This document shows, piece after piece, positions 17,555 through 27,361 of a stretch of DNA of 64,000 nt; within the stretch, counting starts at the first letter, position 1, and the number at the start of each line of letters is the position of its first letter. Made by a program: the position numbers and the translations under genes. The notes beneath the pieces were generated by a model. It was not told the origin of the DNA and did not search any database. It saw only the letters and a list, made by a program, of their open reading frames with translations. The stretch spans positions 310,001 through 374,000 of the forward strand of contig NZ_PYHR01000002.1 in assembly GCF_003121705.1 (NCBI RefSeq), read 5' to 3'. This DNA comes from Serinibacter arcticus. Its GTDB lineage: Bacteria; Actinomycetota; Actinomycetes; Actinomycetales; Beutenbergiaceae.

Positions 17555-19335
17555 GCGGCATCACTCCCGCCTCCGAGCTCGGCGTCATCGCGACCGTCCG
17601 CCGCGGTGTGCGCGAGTCGCCGCTGATGCTGCGCGGCATCTGGCTGACGCTCGGGCTCGCCGCGCTGGCCACCACGGGCCGCATCGTCGTGCCGTTCGCC
17701 GTCCAGCGGGCGACCGACGACGGCGTGCTCGCGCCCGGGGGGCCCGACGTCGCCCTGGTCGTGAACGTCGCCCTCGGGGCCGCCGTCGTGCTGCTGGTCG
17801 CCTCGGCGTGCGCCGCGATCAGCAACGCCCGGCTCTTCGCCGCGACCGAGGCGGGTCTGGCGCAGCTGCGCACCTCCGCGTTCCGCCACGTGCACGACCT
17901 GGCCGTCCTCACGCAGAACACCGAGCGCCGCGGCGCCCTCGTCTCGCGGGTGACGAGCGACGTCGACACCATCAGCATGTTCGTCCAGTGGGGCGGCATC
18001 ATGCTCGTGCTCTCCTCGCTGCAGATCGTGGCGGCGACCGTCGCGATGGCGTTCTACTCGTGGCAGCTCGCGCTGCTGGTGTGGCTCTGCCTGCTGCCGA
18101 TGGCCGTGCTCGCCCCGCGCGCCCAGAAGGCCCTGAACGCCGCCTACCTCACCGTCCGCGTCAAGGTGGGCTCGATGCTCGCGGCCGTCTCGGAGTCGGT
18201 CGTCGGCGCGCACACGATCCGGGCCTACGGCATCGGCGTGCGGACGCAGTCGCGCCTGGACCAGGCCGTGCGCGAGCACCGCAACTCCGCCGTGCGGGCC
18301 CAGACCCTCGCGGCCGCGGCGTTCTCCACGGGGGTGCTGCTCTCGGGACTGGCGCTGTCGGCCGTCGTGGTGGCCGGCTCGTTCCTCGGCATCGCGGGCG
18401 ACATCTCCGTCGGCGACCTGCTCGCGGTCCTGTTCCTCGTCCAGCTCTTCGTCGGCCCCGTGCAGAACGCGACCGAGGTGCTCAACGAGCTCCAGAACGC
18501 CGTCGCCGGGTGGCGCCGCGTGCTCTCGCTGCTCGAGACGCCCGTCGACGTCGTGCAGCCGGCCACGCCGGTTCGCCTCCCTGACGGACCGCTCGGCGTC
18601 CGGCTCGAGGACGTCACGTTCGCCTATCCGGGCGGTCCTCCGGTGCTGCGCGGCATCACGCTGGAGGTCCCGCCGACGACGCGGGTCGCCGTCGTCGGAC
18701 GGACGGGGTCGGGCAAGACGACGATCGCCCGGCTCGTCACGCGCTTCACCGACCCCGGCGCCGGCCGGGTCCTCGTGGGCGGGGTCGACCTGCGCGAGGT
18801 CGCGGACGCCGATCTCCGACGCCGCGTCGTCACGCTCGCCCAGGAGGGCTTCCTGTTCGACACGACGGTGGCCGGCAACGTCGCGTACGGCCTCGCCAAC
18901 CCGGAGGCGCCGCAGGCTCGCGCCCGCGTCGAGGCGGCCGTGGCCGAGCTCGAGCTCACCGACTGGGTCGCCTCGCTGCCGCTGGGGCTCGACACGCCGG
19001 TGGGTCAGCGCGGGGAGTCGCTGTCGGCGGGGGAGCGACAGCTCGTCGCGCTGCTGCGCACGCAGGTGGTGGGCGCTGACCTCCTCGTCCTGGACGAGGC
19101 GACCTCCGCCGTCGACCCCGCCACGGAGCTCCGCACGGCGCGCGCGCTGACGCGGGCGATGTCGGGGCGCACGTCGATCACGATCGCCCACCGGCTCTCG
19201 ACCGCCGCGCAGTCCGACCTCGTGGTCGTCGTGAGCGACGGCGAGGTGGTCGAGGTCGGCAGCCACGACGAGCTGCTCGACCGCGACGGCCACTACGCCG
19301 CGATGTTCGCCTCCTGGCTCGCCTCGACGAGCTGA
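17551..19335 (+). CDS. ABC exporter half-transporter, subunit 2
   Basis: Partner half transporter of 594 residues. The transmembrane domain (about residues 25-330) is followed by a nucleotide-binding domain with Walker A GRTGSGKTT near 383, Walker B LLVLDEATSAVD with intact catalytic Glu, and switch His in IAHRLST. The signature is altered to LSAGERQL. Its weak signature faces the weak Walker B of subunit 1, as expected for an asymmetric heterodimer. ATG 17551 overlaps the upstream stop (ATGA). The gene ends inside a terminator-like hairpin. Confidence 0.9.
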   Translation: MSGITPASELGVIATVRRGVRESPLMLRGIWLTLGLAALATTGRIVVPFAVQRATDDGVLAPGGPDVALVVNVALGAAVVLLVASACAAISNARLFAATEAGLAQLRTSAFRHVHDLAVLTQNTERRGALVSRVTSDVDTISMFVQWGGIMLVLSSLQIVAATVAMAFYSWQLALLVWLCLLPMAVLAPRAQKALNAAYLTVRVKVGSMLAAVSESVVGAHTIRAYGIGVRTQSRLDQAVREHRNSAVRAQTLAAAAFSTGVLLSGLALSAVVVAGSFLGIAGDISVGDLLAVLFLVQLFVGPVQNATEVLNELQNAVAGWRRVLSLLETPVDVVQPATPVRLPDGPLGVRLEDVTFAYPGGPPVLRGITLEVPPTTRVAVVGRTGSGKTTIARLVTRFTDPGAGRVLVGGVDLREVADADLRRRVVTLAQEGFLFDTTVAGNVAYGLANPEAPQARARVEAAVAELELTDWVASLPLGLDTPVGQRGESLSAGERQLVALLRTQVVGADLLVLDEATSAVDPATELRTARALTRAMSGRTSITIAHRLSTAAQSDLVVVVSDGEVVEVGSHDELLDRDGHYAAMFASWLASTS

Positions 19336-19368
19336 GCACCCGGCCGGGCCGCGCCGGCCCGCGCTCAG
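19332..19368. terminator. Hairpin between convergent genes, holding both stop codons
   Basis: The outer arms CTGAGC and GCTCAG pair perfectly, and inner arms CGGGCC and GGCCCG form a second stem. The TGA of the ABC subunit and the TGA of the minus-strand TIGR03085 gene both lie in the outer arms. A bidirectional terminator is inferred; there is no U-tract, which is usual at high GC. Confidence 0.55.
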
Positions 19369-20024
19369 CCCAGCGTGGGCGGCAGGTCAGTGTGCGCCGC
19401 CAGGAAGTCGGCGACGGCGGCATCCGGGCCCGTCACCTTCACCAGCGACGCGCGCTCGCGCCCCGAGAGCCACAGCGTCAGCTCCAGCGCCGTGCCCGTG
19501 AGGACGACGCTCGCGTCGCCGCGCGCCACGACGGCGCGCGCCTGCGGCGTGACGAGCACGACGCCGGCGCCGCCCCGGGACGCCGACCGGGCGTACCGGA
19601 GCCGCGCGAGCGCACGCACCTGCGACCACACGCTGGCGCCCAGCCGCTCGGGCAGCTCGCGGGGCGCGTTCGGCAGCTCCGCGCCGCGGCGCACGTCCTC
19701 GGCGTGGATGAGCATCTCGGAGACGTTCGCCAGGGCCGACCAGCCGATCGGGCTGAGCGCGGAGGGTCCCTCCGCGACCTGGTCGACCAGGCGCGCGTAG
19801 CCCTCGGCGTCGGTCGCGGTGTCAGCGAGCTCCGCCGTCGGGTCGACCCCGCGCGCCATCGCGATCGCGACGTGCACCGGGCGCCGCTCGCGCAGGACCA
19901 CGTGAGCCGCGAGGTGCCGCGCCTCCCAGCCCTCGCAGAGCGTCGGGTCGGTGGGCCGTGCGGCCCGGAGGGCGGCCACGAGGTCGGCCCGGGGTCCGGT
20001 GCGCAGGTCGTCGATGATGTCCAT
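19365..20024 (-). CDS. TIGR03085-family (DinB/maleylpyruvate-isomerase-like) protein
   Basis: The 219-residue protein resembles the TIGR03085 branch of the mycothiol-dependent maleylpyruvate isomerase/DinB superfamily, a four-helix bundle with a His-based metal site. Visible elements are [21 protein letters not shown] at the N-terminus, with the HLAAH helix typical of the first metal ligand, and [14 protein letters not shown] with the later His. The C-terminal third ([14 protein letters not shown]) matches the small SCP2-like extension of these proteins. The function is unknown. ATG 20024 has a CAGGAT hexamer 6 nt upstream. Confidence 0.8.
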   Translation of the reverse strand: MDIIDDLRTGPRADLVAALRAARPTDPTLCEGWEARHLAAHVVLRERRPVHVAIAMARGVDPTAELADTATDAEGYARLVDQVAEGPSALSPIGWSALANVSEMLIHAEDVRRGAELPNAPRELPERLGASVWSQVRALARLRYARSASRGGAGVVLVTPQARAVVARGDASVVLTGTALELTLWLSGRERASLVKVTGPDAAVADFLAAHTDLPPTLG

Positions 20025-20030
20025 CCCTCG

Positions 20031-20036
20031 ATCCTG
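20031..20036 (-). promoter_or_regulatory. Putative -10 (CAGGAT) of the TIGR03085 gene
   Basis: CAGGAT on the minus strand ends 6 nt before ATG 20024. The GAGGG between could also act as a very close ribosome-binding site, so leaderless start is only probable. Confidence 0.4.
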
Positions 20037-20065
20037 CCTCGCCCGGGGCCGGGGGGCGAGCGTGG

Positions 20066-20071
20066 AAGGAT
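20066..20071 (+). promoter_or_regulatory. Putative -10 (AAGGAT) of hisI-trpE
   Basis: AAGGAT ends 6 nt before GTG 20078, the same geometry as the TAGGCT promoters in this window. Confidence 0.4.
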
Positions 20072-20077
20072 GGCGGA

Positions 20078-20440
20078 GTGAGCAGCCTCGACCCCACCAT
20101 CGCCGCCCGACTGACCCGGGACCCCAGCGGACTGGTCGCCGCGATCGTCCAGGACGACGCCTCGGGGGACGTCCTCATGCTCGGCTGGATGGACGACGAG
20201 GCGCTGCACCGCACCCTCACCTCGGGCCGCGTGACGTTCTGGAGCCGGTCCCGGCGCGAGTACTGGCGCAAGGGCGACACCTCGGGCCACACGCAGCACG
20301 TGCGCTCCGTGGCGATCGACTGCGACGGCGACGCGCTGCTCGTGCGCGTCGAGCAGGTGGGCGCCGCGTGCCACACGGGGGAGCGCACCTGCTTCCTCAG
20401 CGGCGGCGAGCTGCCCGCCGTCGTCGGCAGCGCGGCATGA
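20078..20440 (+). CDS. hisI: Phosphoribosyl-AMP cyclohydrolase HisI
   Basis: Opens the adenine ring of phosphoribosyl-AMP, the third step of histidine synthesis, as a Zn/Mg-dependent homodimer. The 120-residue protein is the stand-alone cyclohydrolase without a fused HisE. Signature elements are [31 protein letters not shown], and the zinc cysteines in IDCDGDALL and [12 protein letters not shown]. The stop overlaps the trpE start (ATGA), so histidine and tryptophan genes are translationally coupled here. Confidence 0.96.
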   Translation: MSSLDPTIAARLTRDPSGLVAAIVQDDASGDVLMLGWMDDEALHRTLTSGRVTFWSRSRREYWRKGDTSGHTQHVRSVAIDCDGDALLVRVEQVGAACHTGERTCFLSGGELPAVVGSAA

Positions 20441-21987
20441 GCGGCCTGGCGCTGCCCGACGCCCTGGCGTGGGGCGAGACCTGGCCCTCGGCGGCCGAGT
20501 TCCGCCACGTGGCGACGTCGCACCGCGTCGTCCCGGTCGTGCGCCGGCTGCTGGCCGACGCCCTCACCCCCGTGGGCGTGTACCGCGCGCTGGCCCAGGC
20601 CCGCCCCGGCACCTTCATCCTCGAGTCCGCCGCGGCGGACGGCACGTGGGACCGGTACTCCTTCATCGGGGTCCGCTCGCGGGCGACGCTCACCTCCCGC
20701 GACGGCCGGGCGGTGTGGACCGGTGACGTCCCCGCGGGCCTCCGCACCGAGGGTGACCCGCTGGAGGTGCTGGCCGACGCGCTGCGCCAGCTCGCCACCG
20801 ATCCCGTCGAGGGTCTGCCGCCCCTGACGAGCGGGTTCGTCGGCGCCATCGGCTGGGACGCGATCGCCTACTGGGAGCCGACGCTGCGACCGACGTCCGT
20901 GGTCGAGGTCGACGTGCCCGACGTCGCGCTCTGCCTGGTCGAGGACCTCGTCGTCGTCGACCACCACGACGGCGTCGTCTGGCTGATCGCCAACGCGATC
21001 AACGGTGACGGCTCCGACGAGCGCGTCGACGAGGCCCACGCGGCCGCGACGGCGCGGCTGGACGCGATGGAGCGCGACCTGGCGACGCCCGTGGTCACCG
21101 GATCGGCCTCGCTCGGCGACGCCGAGCCGCCCCTGGTCCGCGCCCGCACCACGCCCGAGGAGTACGAGGCGGCCGTCCTCGTCGCCAAGGAGCGGATCCG
21201 CGACGGCGAGGCGTTCCAGATCGTGCTGTCGCAGCGCTTCGACCTCGACTGCCCCGCGCCGGCGATCGACGTCTACCGCACCCTGCGCGCGCTCAACCCG
21301 AGTCCGTACATGTACTGCGTCCACCTCACCGACGCCGACGGCGGCGAGTTCGCGGTCGTCGGCTCGAGCCCCGAGACGCTCGCCCAGGTGCACGGCACCG
21401 ACGTCATGACCTACCCGATCGCCGGCTCGCGGCCGCGCGGCAAGGACCGGGTCCAGGACGCCGAGCTCGAGGCCGAGCTGCTGGGCGACGCCAAGGAGCG
21501 CGCCGAGCACCTCATGCTCGTCGACCTCGGTCGCAACGACCTGTCCAAGATCGCCGATCCCGCCACCGTGCGCGTCAGCGAGTTCATGGACGTGCGCCGC
21601 TTCAGCCACATCATGCACATCTGCTCCACGGTGACCGGCACGCTGCGCCCGGGGGCGACGGCGCTGGACGCCCTCACCGCGACGTTCCCCGCCGGCACGC
21701 TCAGCGGGGCCCCCAAGCCGCGGGCGGTCGCCATCATCGACGAGCTCGAGCCGGCGCGCCGGGGTGTCTACGGCGGGACCGTCGGCTACCTCGACCTGGC
21801 GGGCAACCTCGACATGGCGATCGCCATCCGCACGGCCGTGATCAAGGACGGAACGGCCCACGTGCAGGCCGGGGCCGGGATCGTCGCGGACTCGCGCCCC
21901 AGCGCCGAGCACGCCGAGTGCGTGACCAAGGCCGCCGCCGTCGTGCGCGCGGTGCAGCTCGCCGTCGGTCTCGGGGCACGGCGGTGA
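20437..21987 (+). CDS. trpE: Anthranilate synthase component I TrpE
   Basis: Converts chorismate to anthranilate with ammonia from TrpG. The 516-residue protein has the N-terminal Trp-feedback region ([19 protein letters not shown], with the LES element that binds tryptophan) and the chorismate-binding domain ([65 protein letters not shown]). It is complete and shows no missing motif. trpG and trpD are not in the window. The next gene is the Trp-associated membrane protein. Confidence 0.95.
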   Translation: MSGLALPDALAWGETWPSAAEFRHVATSHRVVPVVRRLLADALTPVGVYRALAQARPGTFILESAAADGTWDRYSFIGVRSRATLTSRDGRAVWTGDVPAGLRTEGDPLEVLADALRQLATDPVEGLPPLTSGFVGAIGWDAIAYWEPTLRPTSVVEVDVPDVALCLVEDLVVVDHHDGVVWLIANAINGDGSDERVDEAHAAATARLDAMERDLATPVVTGSASLGDAEPPLVRARTTPEEYEAAVLVAKERIRDGEAFQIVLSQRFDLDCPAPAIDVYRTLRALNPSPYMYCVHLTDADGGEFAVVGSSPETLAQVHGTDVMTYPIAGSRPRGKDRVQDAELEAELLGDAKERAEHLMLVDLGRNDLSKIADPATVRVSEFMDVRRFSHIMHICSTVTGTLRPGATALDALTATFPAGTLSGAPKPRAVAIIDELEPARRGVYGGTVGYLDLAGNLDMAIAIRTAVIKDGTAHVQAGAGIVADSRPSAEHAECVTKAAAVVRAVQLAVGLGARR

Positions 21988-22624
21988 CCCGCGGGCGCGC
22001 CCTGGGCGCCGTGGTCGTCCTCGCGGCGGCGACGTTCGGCCTCGCCTCGCTGCCGTGGTTCAGCGCCACGGTCGTGCAGGTCTCGGGGGAGGAGACGATC
22101 TCGATCGCCGGGACCGGCGCGTCGCCCGTGATCGGGGCGCTCCTGCTCGTCGTCGGCGCCGGGGTGGTGGCCTACCTCCTGGCGCGCGGCGTGCTGGCCC
22201 GGATCGTCGCGGGCGTGCTCACCGTGGCGGGCGCCGCGGTCGTGGCCTCGTGCGTCGTCGCGCTCCAGGACCCGGCCGCCCCCTGCAGCGGCTCGCCGCC
22301 GAGGTCTCCGGGGTGCCGGAGCTGGCCGGCGAGGTCGCCGTGGCGCCCTGGGGCTGGGTGTGCACCGCCGTCGCCGTCGCGCTGACGCTGGCCGGTCTCG
22401 CGCTCACGCTGGTCCGGCCCGCGGTGGCGGGGCCGAGTCGCTACGAGCGACGCCCCGCCGCAGCGGTCGCCCCGTCCGCCGCGCCCGGCGCGGCGACCGG
22501 CTCGCCGACGTCCACGGCGGCCGACGGCGCCGACCGGGCCGACGGCGGAGTCGGCGAGCCGTCCCCCCTCGCCCCGGTCGACGACTGGGACGCGCTGACG
22601 CGCGGTGAGGACCCCAGTCGCTGA
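21984..22624 (+). pseudogene. Trp biosynthesis-associated membrane protein, frameshifted
   Basis: Matches the small membrane family found beside actinobacterial trp genes (PF09534-like). The first part ([29 protein letters not shown], hydrophobic helices) reads from GTG 21984, which overlaps the trpE stop. After ALQDPAAP the open frame changes: the continuation LQRLAAEVSGVPELAGEVAV, another helix (VAVALTLAGLALTLV) and a Ser/Ala-rich tail are in the next frame to 22624. The switch lies in the C run at 22279-22283, so loss of one C is the simplest cause, either a real mutation or a sequence error. The function of the family is unknown. Confidence 0.8.
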
Positions 22625-22644
22625 TCGCGGCCGGAGATCCCACT

Positions 22645-22650
22645 ACGATG
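22645..22650 (+). promoter_or_regulatory. Putative -10 (TACGAT) before the HGxxPAAW gene
   Basis: TACGAT sits between the frameshifted Trp membrane gene and GTG 22698. It leaves a leader of about 40 nt with GGAGGA at 22689-22694 as ribosome-binding site. Confidence 0.35.
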
Positions 22651-22697
22651 GTTCTGACTTTCCTCGCGGATCCGATCCGCCCGACCCTGGAGGACCC

Positions 22698-23000
22698 GTG
22701 GCCGAGCGCCAGCTGATTCTCATCTCGCCGGCAGGCGACAAGCTGCCCCCCGCCTCCCCGTTCCACAACGAGGGCAAGACGGTCGCCGGATGGCTGGTGT
22801 GCTGGGGCCTCATCATCGGGTCGACGATCCTCGGGGTCGGCATGATCGCCGCGATCATGCCGCTCGTGATCGCGGGTTCGATCGTCTGTGCCGCGACGCT
22901 CGTCGCCGGTGGGGCGTTCCGCGCCGCGGGGCACGGCCAGCCCCAGCCGGTTCTCGTCGCCCACGGTGACGCCAAGGGCGAGAAGAAGGCCGACGCATGA
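22698..23000 (+). CDS. HGxxPAAW-family small membrane protein
   Basis: The 100-residue protein has a short hydrophilic start, two close transmembrane helices (GWLVCWGLIIGSTILGVGMI and IVCAATLVAGGAF) and a hydrophilic tail. The segment FHNEGKTVAGW corresponds to the motif that names the HGxxPAAW family, with Asn-Glu-Gly and Val for the usual residues, so it is a divergent member. The family occurs in actinobacterial trp clusters, but no function is established. GTG 22698 has GGAGGA 3 nt upstream of the ACC spacer; its stop overlaps the CD225 gene (ATGA). Confidence 0.72.
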   Translation: MAERQLILISPAGDKLPPASPFHNEGKTVAGWLVCWGLIIGSTILGVGMIAAIMPLVIAGSIVCAATLVAGGAFRAAGHGQPQPVLVAHGDAKGEKKADA

Positions 23001-23470
23001 GCTACCTGCCGCCGCCGCGTCCGGGCGACGAGCCCGAGGAGACCCCGCCGTCCTACGGCAGTCCCCAGTACGGCCAGTCGGGCCCCACCGGGAACCCCGG
23101 GGACTCCTACGGCACGCCGCCGTCGGACCCGTACGGCATCCCGCCGAGCGACTCCAACCCGTTCGGGACGCCGCCGCCCCCGCCCGCGGCGCCGTACTCG
23201 CCGTACAGCTCGGCCTACGCGAGCGGCCCCGTCGGCACGCCGCCGGCCAACAACCTGGTGTGGGCCATCCTCACGACCGTCCTGTGCTGCCTGCCGGCCG
23301 GCGTCGTCTCGATCGTCTTCGCCGCGCAGGTGAACTCGAAGTGGGCCATGGGTGACGCCGCGGGCGCCCAGCGCTCCGCCGCGAACGCCCGCACGTGGGC
23401 CATCGTCTCGGCGGTGCTCGGTGTGATCGCCGGCATCGTCGTGTTCGCCTCCCAGGGCGCGAGCTCCTGA
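22997..23470 (+). CDS. CD225/dispanin-family membrane protein
   Basis: The 157-residue protein has a Pro/Tyr/Ser-rich N-terminal half (about residues 1-80, repeated YG and PP motifs) and a CD225 domain. That domain comprises the first membrane segment NNLVWAILTTVLCCLPAGVV, the conserved loop AAQVNSKWAMGDAAGAQRSA, and a second helix WAIVSAVLGVIAGIVVF. The CC pair in the first helix is typical of the family. Bacterial CD225 proteins have no settled role. It is the first half of a cassette with a DUF2752 gene that recurs downstream. Confidence 0.85.
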   Translation: MSYLPPPRPGDEPEETPPSYGSPQYGQSGPTGNPGDSYGTPPSDPYGIPPSDSNPFGTPPPPPAAPYSPYSSAYASGPVGTPPANNLVWAILTTVLCCLPAGVVSIVFAAQVNSKWAMGDAAGAQRSAANARTWAIVSAVLGVIAGIVVFASQGASS

Positions 23471-23512
23471 CCACCTCGCCACGTTGCGCGCGTCGCTGAC
23501 GACGGCCGCCGC

Positions 23513-23965
23513 ATGACGACCACCGCTGACCGGGCGGGACCGCGCACGGCGCGGTCCCGCCCTGCGTCGTTCCTGCGTCCGGGGGCGGTCCTCGTCGCCG
23601 CCGGGGCGGCCCTGACCGTCCTCGCCGTGCGCGACCCGCTCACCCCGGGCCACTACCCGACCTGCCCGTTCCTGTCGCTGACGGGGCTGGCCTGCCCGGG
23701 GTGCGGGTCCATGAGGGCCCTGTACCACCTCACCCAGGGTGACGTGGCGGCGATGTGGGCCTACAACCCCCTGGCGGTGCTGGCCGTCGTGCTGCTCGCG
23801 GGCATCTGGGTCGCGTGGGTCGTGCGCCTCGTGCGCGGCCGGGAGCGGACGCGCGTCGCGCCCGCCTGGCTGCTGCTGACGTTCGCGGCCGGGGTGCTCG
23901 CCTACGGCGTCGCCCGCAACGTCCCCGTGCTCACCCCGTTCCTCGGTCCCCTCGGCGTCGGCTGA
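23513..23965 (+). CDS. DUF2752 membrane protein (copy 1)
   Basis: The 150-residue protein has an N-terminal helix, then the DUF2752 core: CPFLSLTGLACPGCGSMRAL, HLTQGDVAAMWAYNPLAVL, and two more helices ending RNVPVLTPFLGPLG. The CPGCG pair suggests a metal or redox site, but no activity is established for the family. ATG 23513 follows 42 bp of spacer with no strong ribosome-binding site. It is clearly paralogous to the gene at 24637 (same CPGCG, GDVA-W-NPL and RNVP-L-P-LGPL landmarks). Confidence 0.85.
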   Translation: MTTTADRAGPRTARSRPASFLRPGAVLVAAGAALTVLAVRDPLTPGHYPTCPFLSLTGLACPGCGSMRALYHLTQGDVAAMWAYNPLAVLAVVLLAGIWVAWVVRLVRGRERTRVAPAWLLLTFAAGVLAYGVARNVPVLTPFLGPLGVG

Positions 23966-24055
23966 GCCGGGGCGACGCCGTCGCGCGCGCCGGGCCCCTG
24001 CGAGCATCGCCGCGAGCCTTACGCTCGTGCCACCACCTCGACCCCAGGAGAGCCC

Positions 24056-24640
24056 GTGTCCTTCCCCCCACAGCCGCCCGCGTCCGACGACGAGCCCCGT
24101 TACGGCCAGCGACTGCCGGAGGGCCAGCAGCCCCCGGGACCCTCCGAGGAGCCGCGCTTCGGCGCCCGCCTGCCCGAGGGTCAGACGCCCCCCGTCCCGC
24201 CGGCCCAGCCCGGGGCGTGGCCGGCGGCGGGCCAGCAGCCCAACCCCTACGGCTCCCCGTCGTCCAACCCCTACGGCGGCCAGCAGCCGGCCGACCAGAA
24301 CCCCTACGGCGGCCAGAACCCGTACGGCGGCCAGCAGCCGTTCGGCGCCCCGGCGCCGTACGGGGCGGCGAACGGTGGGAACCCGACGGCCAAGAACTCG
24401 CTCGGGGTCTGGGCGCTCGTCCTCGGCATCCTCGGCTTCTGCTGCGGGCCGGCGTCGATCGGCGGCCTCATCCTGGGCATCCAGGCCCGCAAGGCGGTCG
24501 CCGAGGGGCGGGCCAGCAACGGCGGCCTCGCGCAGGCCGGGTTCGTCATCTCGATCGTCGCCCTGGTGGCGTGGGTGGCCTACCTCGTCTGGGCGCAGGC
24601 GACGGGCTTCAACCCGCTGGAAGGCCTCGAGGACCTGTGA
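24056..24640 (+). CDS. DUF4190 Pro/Gly/Tyr-rich membrane protein
   Basis: The 194-residue protein has a long disordered N-terminal region with repeated NPYGGQ(Q/N) units (about residues 60-105). Two helices follow, matching DUF4190: SLGVWALVLGILGFCCGPAS and AGFVISIVALVAWVAYLVW, joined by the loop LGIQARKAVAEGRASNGG. It is organised like the CD225 protein upstream (disordered Pro/Tyr region plus two helices with CC in the first). GTG 24056 has AGGAGA about 6 nt upstream. The stop overlaps DUF2752 copy 2 (GTGA). Confidence 0.83.
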   Translation: MSFPPQPPASDDEPRYGQRLPEGQQPPGPSEEPRFGARLPEGQTPPVPPAQPGAWPAAGQQPNPYGSPSSNPYGGQQPADQNPYGGQNPYGGQQPFGAPAPYGAANGGNPTAKNSLGVWALVLGILGFCCGPASIGGLILGIQARKAVAEGRASNGGLAQAGFVISIVALVAWVAYLVWAQATGFNPLEGLEDL

Positions 24641-25095
24641 CGACGGGCCCCGGCGGCCGCACGGTGGCGGCCACGACGTCGCCGGCGGCGGCCACCGGGG
24701 CGTCGTGGCGCCTGCCGGCGACGGTGGCCGCCACGATCGCCGCCGCGGTGACGGTCCTCGTGGTGCGCACGCCGCACTCCTCCGGCAGCTACGGCGTGTG
24801 CCCGAGCGTGCTGCTCGGCCTCGCGTGCCCCGGGTGCGGCGGGCTGCGCGGCACCTACGAGCTGGTGCACGGCGACGTCGCCTCGGCGTGGGCGTTCAAC
24901 CCGCTGGTGGTCGTCGGGGCGCCGCTCGTGCTCGCGCTCCTGATCCGCTGGGGGTGGGACGCCGCGGCCGGTCGCGCCCCGTGGACCCCACCGAGCTGGC
25001 TCGCCTGGCTCTCGGGCGCCGCCGTCGTCGTGTTCTGGGTGCTGCGCAACGTCCCCGCGCTGAGCCCGTACCTCGGCCCGCTCGCCGTCCCGTGA
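24637..25095 (+). CDS. DUF2752 membrane protein (copy 2)
   Basis: The 152-residue paralogue of the gene at 23513. Core landmarks are GVCPSVLLGLACPGCGGLRG, LVHGDVASAWAFNPLVVV, and the ending RNVPALSPYLGPLAVP. An N-terminal helix and three further hydrophobic stretches are visible. GTG 24637 overlaps the DUF4190 stop by four bases, so the pair is probably translationally coupled. As with copy 1, the function is unknown; CPGCG may bind metal or form a disulfide. Confidence 0.85.
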   Translation: MTTGPGGRTVAATTSPAAATGASWRLPATVAATIAAAVTVLVVRTPHSSGSYGVCPSVLLGLACPGCGGLRGTYELVHGDVASAWAFNPLVVVGAPLVLALLIRWGWDAAAGRAPWTPPSWLAWLSGAAVVVFWVLRNVPALSPYLGPLAVP

Positions 25096-25131
25096 GGTGG
25101 TCCGCTGGTGCCGCACCGTCGCTGCGGGGCC

Positions 25132-25137
25132 TACCCT
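25132..25137 (+). promoter_or_regulatory. Putative -10 (TACCCT) of trpCBA
   Basis: TACCCT lies 28 nt before GTG 25166, and the short leader holds GGAGGG at 25153-25158 as ribosome-binding site. No leader peptide rich in Trp codons or attenuator is evident in this gap. Confidence 0.35.
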
Positions 25138-25165
25138 GGAGCCCATCAGACCGGAGGGATGAGCC

Positions 25166-25978
25166 GTGACCGTGCTCGAGGAGATCGTTGCCGGCGTCCA
25201 GGAGGACGTGGCCGCCAGGAAGGCCGTCACGAGCCTGGACGCGCTCAAGGCCCGTGCGGCCGAGCTGCCCCACGCCAAGAGCTGCCACGACCGGCTCAAG
25301 CGCGCCGACGCGGTCCAGGTGATCGCCGAGGTGAAGCGCGCCAGCCCGAGCAAGGGTGATCTGGCCCCGATCCCGGACCCGGGCTCGCTCGCCGCTGCCT
25401 ACGAGGCCGGCGGCGCCGCCATCGTCTCGGTCCTCACGGAGGAGCGCCGGTTCAAGGGGTCGCTCGCCGACCTCGACGCCGTACGCGCCAAGGTCGACAT
25501 CCCGGTGCTGCGCAAGGACTTCGTCGTCACGCCGTACCAGATCTGGGAGGCGCGCGCCCACGGGGCCGACCTCGTGCTCCTCATCGTGGCGGCCCTGGAG
25601 CAGACCGTGCTGACCTCGTTCGTCGAGCGGATCCACTCGCTCGGGATGTCGGCCCTCGTCGAGGCGCACGACGCCGAGGAGGCGCGACGCGCCGTCGACG
25701 CCGGAGCTCAGATCGTCGGGATCAACGCCCGCAACCTGCACACGCTCGAGGTCGACCGCGCGACGTTCTCCGCCGTCGTGGACGTCCTGCCCGACCGGGT
25801 CGCCAAGGTGGCCGAGTCCGGGGTGCGCGGTTCGCACGACGTCCTCGACTACGCCCGCGTCGGGGCGGACGCCGTGCTGGTGGGGGAGTCGCTCGTGCGC
25901 TCCGCCGACCCGCGCGCGGCCGTCGCCGACCTCGTCGCCGCCGGGGCCCACCCCGCGCTGCGCGCCCTGCGGCACTGA
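25166..25978 (+). CDS. trpC: Indole-3-glycerol phosphate synthase TrpC
   Basis: TIM-barrel enzyme that closes the indole ring from CdRP in tryptophan synthesis. The 270-residue protein has the signature [15 protein letters not shown] with catalytic Lys, the conserved [35 protein letters not shown], and the phosphate loop [11 protein letters not shown] 25166 has GGAGGG upstream. This is the monofunctional form without a fused TrpF. Confidence 0.96.
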   Translation: MTVLEEIVAGVQEDVAARKAVTSLDALKARAAELPHAKSCHDRLKRADAVQVIAEVKRASPSKGDLAPIPDPGSLAAAYEAGGAAIVSVLTEERRFKGSLADLDAVRAKVDIPVLRKDFVVTPYQIWEARAHGADLVLLIVAALEQTVLTSFVERIHSLGMSALVEAHDAEEARRAVDAGAQIVGINARNLHTLEVDRATFSAVVDVLPDRVAKVAESGVRGSHDVLDYARVGADAVLVGESLVRSADPRAAVADLVAAGAHPALRALRH

Positions 25979-26068
25979 CACCGCACCGCCCCGCGCCGTC
26001 GGGCCCCCGCCCGCGGCGCCCCGCTGACCCGCCCCACCCGACGCACCCGGAAGGTCGACCGAGCTCTC

Positions 26069-27357
<1,289 letters not shown>

Positions 27358-27361
<4 letters not shown>

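Noticed and set aside
25096-25165. Trp attenuator or T-box before trpC
   Set aside because: The 70-bp gap has no run of Trp codons, no T-box consensus and no paired terminator/antiterminator.
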